A stretch of 64,000 nt of DNA from JBBDXI01 sp040902425 (lineage in GTDB: Bacteria > Planctomycetota > Phycisphaerae > Phycisphaerales > UBA1924), in assembly GCA_040902425.1 (NCBI GenBank), contig JBBDXI010000070.1:39923-103922 (forward strand). The letters are read 5' to 3'. The notes beneath the pieces are model-generated. The model had not been told where the DNA came from. It worked only from the letters and a program-made list of their open reading frames with translations, and did no database searches. The position numbers and the translations under genes are program-made. Shown here one piece after another: positions 58,860 through 64,000 of the stretch; within the stretch, counting starts at the first letter, position 1, and every line of letters begins with the position of its first letter.

Positions 58860-60527
58860 CTACTCGATCCTCCCCCGCTTCACGATCTCGAAGTGGTACA
58901 GCTCCGCCAGTTCCGCCGCCGTCTTGTGCGGCAGCCGCTTCAGGCTCTCAAGAACCGTGCGCGGATCGGCCAGCCCCAGCTCCGCCAGTTCCCGCCACTT
59001 GTGGTCGAGGATCTCTCGCAGGTCGGCGGTCCGGTTCCGCGCGTGGCCGCTGGGGTACATCACCAGCCCGCTGTCGTGCACGCGGCCGTCCGAATCCGTG
59101 ATGACCAGCGACGTCGGGATCCCGTCGGGGTACTTCGCGTCGTACTCCGGCCCACCGTGCTCGAAGGCCATCTTGCCCATCAGCGCCCGCGTCACCGGGT
59201 GGAAGATCGCTGCCCGGTCGAAGTCCCGCGGCAGCATCATCATCGCCTTCCACGCCGACTCGTTGCTCGCCAGGAACTGCTCGCCCCCGGCCCGGTGCTC
59301 CAGCGCCAGCCGCAGCATCGTGCACACCAGGTACAGCATCGAGTGGTCCGCCGACTGCCGCGTGTGCGGGTCGCGCTTCGCCGGGTCGCCGATGATCCCG
59401 AATGCCGGCTCGTACGCCTTCACGACCATCTTCGAGATGCGCCCGCCCGCCGGGTTCTCCAGCAGGTCCGGGCTCTTGCGCAGCACGTCGATCAGCCCCT
59501 GCAGCGCCCCCGCCGACTGGTGCTCGTACAGCCCCAGCTTGAAGTGCATCCCCATCACCGTGAAGTCGTCCCCGGCGCGGCTGAGAACCAGGTCAAACGG
59601 CGACCGCTCCGCCCGCCGCATCGCGCCCGCCGCCGCCTCGTCCGGCTTCCCGGACCGCAGCGCGAAGTAGTTGAAGATCGCCTCCGGGTTCCGGAAGATG
59701 TCCCGCGGCCCCACGAACCCCGCCATCGACCGCTTCACGCTCAGGATCGCCACCTCGGTGCTCAGCGCTGCGCTCGCCCCCTTGCTGTCGGAGAGCTGGT
59801 GCCCGTGCCGGATCGACCGCCACGGGATGTAGTGCGCCACCACCATCCCGATCGCGCTCTCGATCTCCTCCGGGCTCGCCCCCATCATCGCCCCGAACGT
59901 TGCGGCGCTCGCGATCGCCCCGTGCACCACGTGGTCGATCTTGTACGTCTTCAGGCTGAACACCTCCGCCAGCCGCCCCCGGATCTCGTCCAGCAGCACC
60001 ATCCCCCGCAGCGCATCGGCCCCGTCCCGCCCCGTCATGTACGCCGCGGCCACAGCGACGGCGTAGAAGTCGTTGTGCCCGAACTCCCCCGCCCGGTGCT
60101 CGGGCCGCTCCGCGGAATACCCGAAGTTCGTCCCGTTGCTGTCCCACTCCCGCACCGCCGCGGCATTCGCCAGGATCGCCTTCTCCACCAGCACATCCGC
60201 CGCCGACCCGAAGATATTGGCCCCGCCCCGCAGCATCGGGTACTTCCCCGACCCCAGAACTCCGGCCCGCCCCTGCGGCCACACCTGGCACTCCAGCGCC
60301 TCGCCGCGCAGGATGGTGGGCGCGTTCGTCCCCAGCGCGATCGCGGAGACCCCGCACAGCACCGCGTCGGTATGGAACATCGCCGTCCGCTCCAGCACCG
60401 CCGCCGACGGCTCCCCGCGCTTCCCGGGCCCGCCCGACATGAAGTCCACCGCGAACTGCCCCAGGCCCAGGGACTGGTTGCTGGAGGCGGGGAGAACGAC
60501 CCGGGTGTCGCTGCCGGCGGTGCTCAT
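58860..60527 (-). CDS. prpD: MmgE/PrpD-family 2-methylcitrate dehydratase-like protein
   Basis: From ATG 60527 the 555-residue protein has the PrpD pattern: AILANAAAVREWDSNGTN, HNDFYAVAVAAAYMTG, IDHVVHGAIASAATFGAMMG, RSIRHGHQLSDSKGASAALSTEVAIL and a C-terminal swap region. PrpD dehydrates 2-methylcitrate in the methylcitrate cycle; other members act on related acids. It ends 26 bases from the VOC gene, convergent with it. The longer open frame upstream is the antisense of other genes. Confidence 0.83.
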   Translation of the reverse strand: MSTAGSDTRVVLPASSNQSLGLGQFAVDFMSGGPGKRGEPSAAVLERTAMFHTDAVLCGVSAIALGTNAPTILRGEALECQVWPQGRAGVLGSGKYPMLRGGANIFGSAADVLVEKAILANAAAVREWDSNGTNFGYSAERPEHRAGEFGHNDFYAVAVAAAYMTGRDGADALRGMVLLDEIRGRLAEVFSLKTYKIDHVVHGAIASAATFGAMMGASPEEIESAIGMVVAHYIPWRSIRHGHQLSDSKGASAALSTEVAILSVKRSMAGFVGPRDIFRNPEAIFNYFALRSGKPDEAAAGAMRRAERSPFDLVLSRAGDDFTVMGMHFKLGLYEHQSAGALQGLIDVLRKSPDLLENPAGGRISKMVVKAYEPAFGIIGDPAKRDPHTRQSADHSMLYLVCTMLRLALEHRAGGEQFLASNESAWKAMMMLPRDFDRAAIFHPVTRALMGKMAFEHGGPEYDAKYPDGIPTSLVITDSDGRVHDSGLVMYPSGHARNRTADLREILDHKWRELAELGLADPRTVLESLKRLPHKTAAELAELYHFEIVKRGRIE

Positions 60528-60692
60528 GGCGGGGCTCCACGGAAGGGCCAACAGGGTAGGGATCGCCGCCGCCGCGGCGTGCCGGCGTGCCTCATGTGGG
60601 CGCGCCGCTTGGACCGTCGGCGACTCAGCCCCCGCCCCCGGTATGCTCCCCTCTCCCCCGCCCCCCGCCCCCGGCCCCCCCCGAGACCAGCC

Positions 60693-61304
60693 ATGAGCGA
60701 CTACCAGACCCGGATGGCCCCGCCCATCGACTCCGCCATGCCCCCGCCCCCATCCGGGCCCACGACCTGGCCGATGGTCATCGGCATCATCGCGATCGTG
60801 CTCGGCAGCCTGGGCCTCTTGAGCAGTTGCGCCGGCATCGCCGGCCCGCTCTTCGTCAAGTTCGCCGCGGCCATGGCCGAGGAGGGCGGCGCGAAGGAGA
60901 GCGAGATGGTCGCCCTCAGGGGCATCGAGCAGTACATGGGCCTGCTCATCCTCGACAGCATCCTCGGCCTGGTCGCGGCCGCGCTCCTCCTGGTCGCCGG
61001 GATCGGCCTGCTGAAGCGGACGGCGTGGTCCCCGCGGGCCATGGTGATCTGGGCGATCGGCAAGATCCCGCTGGTGGTGTTCGCGACGGTGGTGGGCTAT
61101 CTGGTGAACCAAGCCCAGTTCGAGGCGATGGCCAACGACCCGCAGCAGAAGACGCCGGTCCCCGCGGGCCTGATGGAGGCGATTGCCGCCGGGAGCGCGG
61201 TGTTCACGTTCATCTTCGGGATCGCCCTGCCGATCTTCGTGCTGGTGTGGTTCACGCGCGCCAAGGTCCGCGCGGAGACGGCGGGGTGGCGGGCGCCCGC
61301 GTAG
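60693..61304 (+). CDS. Membrane protein of unknown function
   Basis: The 203-residue protein has a Pro-rich N-terminus (about 25 residues) and four transmembrane helices: MVIGIIAIVLGSLGLLSSCAGIAGPL, LLILDSILGLVAAALLLVAGIGLL, MVIWAIGKIPLVVFATVVGYL and AVFTFIFGIALPIFVLVWF. It contains no conserved catalytic motif. It resembles uncharacterised planctomycete membrane proteins; the role is unknown. Confidence 0.65.
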   Translation: MSDYQTRMAPPIDSAMPPPPSGPTTWPMVIGIIAIVLGSLGLLSSCAGIAGPLFVKFAAAMAEEGGAKESEMVALRGIEQYMGLLILDSILGLVAAALLLVAGIGLLKRTAWSPRAMVIWAIGKIPLVVFATVVGYLVNQAQFEAMANDPQQKTPVPAGLMEAIAAGSAVFTFIFGIALPIFVLVWFTRAKVRAETAGWRAPA

Positions 61305-61311
61305 CCGCCCC

Positions 61312-61341
61312 CCGGACGAGCGGCGAGCGCCAGCGACCCGT
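61312..61341. repeat. Dispersed repeat, family D, reference copy
   Basis: CCGGACGAGCGGCGAGCGCC followed by AGCGACCCGT. Related copies are at 31126-31160, 31281-31310 and 53886-53921. Confidence 0.85.
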
Positions 61342-61399
61342 CGCGCGCGAGTTTGAGCATCCGGATGCGGCGGCAGACCCGCGGCCGCGGCGGACCTGT

Positions 61400-61441
61400 C
61401 CGCTGAACGTGCCACCGGCCGCAGCTCTGGGCGGCCGGTGC
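61400..61441. repeat. Dispersed repeat, family B, copy 2
   Basis: Exact reverse complement of 18385-18426, 42 bases. Confidence 0.9.
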
Positions 61442-61526
61442 GCCTTGCTGCCGCACCCGGGAGCGGGCCGGGGCCCGGTCCCGCCCCGCGCGGTTCCGCG
61501 CTGCGCTTTATCATCCCACTAAGCCC

Positions 61527-63067
61527 ATGAACTGCCGCACCTGCAACTACGCCCTCTGGAACCTCCGCGAGCCCCGCTGCCCCGAGTGCGGCGCCGACTT
61601 CCGGCCCAGCGACTACCGCTTCGTCCCCGGCGCCATCCGCTACTGCTGCCCCCACTGCGCCCAGGCCTACTACGGCACTTCCCCCGAGGGCCACCTCATC
61701 CCGCGCGACTTCGCCTGCATCACGTGCGGCCACGAACTCTCGATGGACCTGATGGTCCTGAGCCCCGCCGCGGGCATCGCCGAGGAGAGCACCGCCGGCG
61801 AGTCCATGCCGTGGTTCGACGAGCGGCGCGGCTTCTTCCGCCGCTGGTTCGCCACCATCGGGCAAGGGCTCATCCTGCCCACCAAGCTCATCCGCCTGAC
61901 GCCCCTGGAGAGCTCGGTCTGGTCCGCCTTCGGCTTCTCGGTGCTCACGCTCTTCGCGTTCTCGCTGGTCTTCTGGATCCCCATGCTCCTCCTCTTCATG
62001 GTGCCCATGGGCTTGGGGGGCGGCCCGGGGGTCCCGGCGATGCTGGGCATGATGGCCATGCCCCTCGTCTATGTGTTCGGCGTCATCGTCGTGGGCGTGC
62101 TCCTGTGGCTGCTCGCCTCGCACGTCCTGCTCCTGCTCGGTGGGAGCGTCCCCGGCGGCCTGCGGCGCACAGCGCAGTGCTTCTTCTACTCATCGCCCGG
62201 GCACGTGCTGTTCGCCGTTCCGTGCCTTGGCTTCTACTTCGGGGCCATCTCGTGGGTGTGGGTGGCGGTGAGCGCCATCCTGATGATCCGCCACTCGCAG
62301 AAGGTCTCCGGGTGGCGTGCCAGCTTCGCCGTCCTCACGCCCCCGCTCCTCGTCGTCGCGGGGTTGATCGCGTGGGCCGCGATGGTGCTCGTGCCCGCCA
62401 TGAACGCCGGCATGGCCCAGGTCCGCGCCGCCAGCGCGCAGGCGCAGGCCCAGGTGGGCAACTCCGTCGCCGGCATCCAGGCGCGGTCGGTCGCCGGTGC
62501 GCTTGCGACCCGTGCGGCATACCCGAAGCACGCCGTTCGCCTCGTGACCGACGGCGATGTGGCCCCGACCGAGTTCATCCTCACGGGGTCCGTCAGCCCG
62601 AAGAACATCCCCGTCGGCCGCACCAACCTGATGGACCTCTACACCGCCGCCGGCAGCGCCCGGGAGCGCGAGGTCGCCAGCGCCGAGGCGGCCCTGCCGC
62701 CCGGGGTCGTCGCCCACCGGCTGGGCAACTTTGTCTTCACGTACCACGGCATCAGCCCGCGCCGGGGCGACGGCCGGCTCTGGCTGTTCATCGCCGAAGT
62801 GCCGACCACGCCGCCCCCCACCGGCCCCGGCGGCGCCGCCGCGCCCGTCACCGACCACTGGCTCGTGGGCCTCAAGAACGGCACCATCCAGCGGATCGAG
62901 CCCGCCGGCTTTCCCGCCGAACTGATGCTCCAGAACGCCCGGCGCGCCAGCGCGAGCCTGCCCCCACTCCCCCCCCCCCCCCCCGTGNNNNNNNNNNCGA
63001 CCCCACCACGGTGACGACCAACACCCCCGCGGCCGCAGGCCCCGGCACCCCGCCCCCGCCGCCGTGA
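61527..63067 (+). CDS. Membrane protein with N-terminal zinc ribbons; 3' end uncertain at an assembly gap
   Basis: The protein begins with two cysteine clusters, CRTCNYAL...CPECG (residues 3-22) and CCPHCAQAYYG...CITCGHE (40-69). About six transmembrane helices follow (110-300), then a soluble Ala/Pro-rich part (LVTDGDVAPTEFILTGSVSPKN). It is the only zinc-ribbon protein here with the ribbon at the N-terminus. A C-rich run of DNA and 10 N (62988-62997) interrupt the end. In the present frame it stops at 63014, but the frame after the gap ending PGTPPPPP at 63067 looks more natural. The true end depends on the gap size. Confidence 0.65.
62988..62997. other. Assembly gap (10 N) after a C homopolymer
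   Basis: Ten N follow an unbroken run of C residues, which is probably why the assembly broke here. Confidence 0.98.
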
Positions 63068-63928
63068 TCACTCCCCCGGGATCGCGCTGATCGTGCCCTC
63101 CCACGGGCTGCTGGCGCTGGCGTACCGCCGCCGGGGGATCCGCCCGGCCAGGAAGCTCTCCCGCCCCGCGATGCAGGCGTGCCGCATGGCGCTGGCCATC
63201 ATCACCGGGTCCCGCGCGTGGGCCACCGCCGTGTTCAATAGAACGCCGTCGGCGCCCAGCTCCATCGCCACCGAGACATCGCTGGCCGCGCCGACGCCGG
63301 CATCGACGATCGCCGGGTAGGACGCGTCCTTCTCCTTCAGGGCCTCAAGGCACAGCCGGATGTTCGCCGGGTTCAGCACGCCCTGGCCGCTGCCGATCGG
63401 GCTTCCCGCGGGCATCACGCTCCGCGCCCCCGCCTCCTTGATCCGTAGGGCGGAGATCGGGTCGTCGCTGGTGTACGCCAGCACCTCGAACCCGTCCTTC
63501 GCCAGCTCGCGCGTCGCCTCCAGCGTGCCCACCGGGTCGGGCAGGAGCGTCTTGCGGTCCCCCAGCACCTCCAGCTTCACCCAGCTCGCCCCGGCGTTGC
63601 CGAGCTGCTCCAGCAGGTCCCGCCCCAGGCGGGCCACGCGGACCGCATCCTCGGTGTTGAAGCACCCGGCCGTGTTCGGCAGCACCGTGTACCGCGAGAG
63701 GTCGATCGCATCCAGCAGGCTCTCCCCCCGCTCGTTCACCAGCCGCTCCCGCCGCACCGCCACCGTCACCACCTGCGCCCCGCTCGCCTCCAGCGCCCGC
63801 CGCATGGTGTCGTAGTCGCGGTACTTCCCCGTCCCCACGATCAGCCGCGAGAGGAACCGCCGCGAGCCGATGACCAGCTCATCGCCCGGCGCTCTCGCCC
63901 CCTGCGGCTTGATCTCAACGGTGCTCAC
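63068..63928 (-). CDS. thiG: Thiazole synthase
   Basis: GTG 63928, with TGGAG six bases upstream, is preferred over GTG 63940. The 286-residue barrel enzyme has LIVGTGKYRDYDTM, VTVAVRRERL, LPNTAGC, WVKLEVLGD, YTSDDP and VMPAGSPIGSGQG, all ThiG blocks. It builds the thiazole ring of thiamine from deoxyxylulose phosphate, ThiS-thiocarboxylate and dehydroglycine. ThiS, ThiF and ThiH are not in the window. The sequence upstream is an 8-bp tandem array, not a normal promoter. Confidence 0.93.
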   Translation of the reverse strand: MSTVEIKPQGARAPGDELVIGSRRFLSRLIVGTGKYRDYDTMRRALEASGAQVVTVAVRRERLVNERGESLLDAIDLSRYTVLPNTAGCFNTEDAVRVARLGRDLLEQLGNAGASWVKLEVLGDRKTLLPDPVGTLEATRELAKDGFEVLAYTSDDPISALRIKEAGARSVMPAGSPIGSGQGVLNPANIRLCLEALKEKDASYPAIVDAGVGAASDVSVAMELGADGVLLNTAVAHARDPVMMASAMRHACIAGRESFLAGRIPRRRYASASSPWEGTISAIPGE

Positions 63929-63945
63929 GCAAGTCTCCACTACGA

Positions 63946-64000
63946 TCTCACCGTCTCACCGTCTCACCGTCTCACCGTCTCACCGTCTCACCGTCTCACC
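63946..64000. repeat. 8-bp tandem array, cut by the window edge
   Basis: GTCTCACC repeats almost seven times, ending exactly at base 64000, upstream of thiG. It continues past the window or is an assembly artefact. Confidence 0.9.

Noticed and set aside
58860..62123. 1087-residue minus-strand frame
   Set aside because: The PrpD-like protein begins at 60527; the upstream half is antisense to two membrane protein genes and is compositionally biased.
63946..64000. CRISPR array at the window edge
   Set aside because: The unit is only 8 bp and has no spacers.

Overview
The window is high-GC bacterial DNA and most likely comes from a planctomycete of the class Phycisphaerae. The evidence is indirect. 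There is a prepilin-like protein with the planctomycete 'FTLIELLVVIAII' start, three secreted proteins with PEP-CTERM-like tails of the VPLPPAAWAGLSGLA type, a series of small membrane proteins carrying a 'CPxCxYDLxG...CPECG' zinc ribbon, and several families of palindromic intergenic repeats. Two 10-base runs of N (25322-25331 and 62988-62997) show that this is a draft or metagenomic scaffold.

Layout. 1-6.4 kb: the 3' part of trpA, an SppA-type protease, and a short division cluster (rsmH, a LysM protein, an FtsL-like protein, ftsI). 6.5-19 kb: mostly single genes. These are a sulfotransferase-like protein, a PEP-CTERM protein, a phosphodiesterase-TPR protein, tRNA-Leu(CAA), a DUF3467 protein, a HEAT-repeat protein, two related small proteins, an SGNH hydrolase, a prepilin-like protein, a clostripain-type protease, a thioredoxin cut off just after its active site, and a lipoprotein facing it across the same breakpoint. 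19-31 kb: a hotdog protein, a metallo-beta-lactamase-fold hydrolase, L-2-hydroxyglutarate oxidase, an overlapping ribF-nrnA-methyltransferase operon, a fused proline utilisation enzyme and two more PEP-CTERM proteins. 31-37 kb: a PAS-GAF-receiver protein divergent from a three-gene Gld-type ABC transport operon.

37.9-42.6 kb is a complete four-gene anti-phage operon of the Qat type: KAP-family ATPase, QatB, QueC-like QatC and TatD-like QatD. Its genes are tightly spaced or overlapping, it looks less GC-rich than its surroundings, and palindromic repeats lie at both edges. This is the clearest accessory system in the window.

42.7-64 kb: zinc-ribbon membrane proteins (one frameshifted) around a collagen-like surface fibre gene, an OPT-family transporter, an MscS channel, a VapBC pair, and the pieces of a methylcitrate cycle scattered between other genes (citrate/2-methylcitrate synthase, a PrpB-like lyase and a PrpD-like dehydratase). 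Further genes encode an M28 peptidase, a sirtuin, a TPR lipoprotein and a VOC protein, and the window ends at thiG, which is preceded by an 8-bp tandem array that runs off the edge.

Two themes cut across the regions. The first is mobile-looking short repeats, at least four families, one of which lies in frame inside several coding genes. The second is expression signals: three PEP-CTERM genes share a sigma-70-like promoter with a 16-nt spacer, several genes appear to start at TTG behind a good Shine-Dalgarno site, and the ABC operon may be leaderless.
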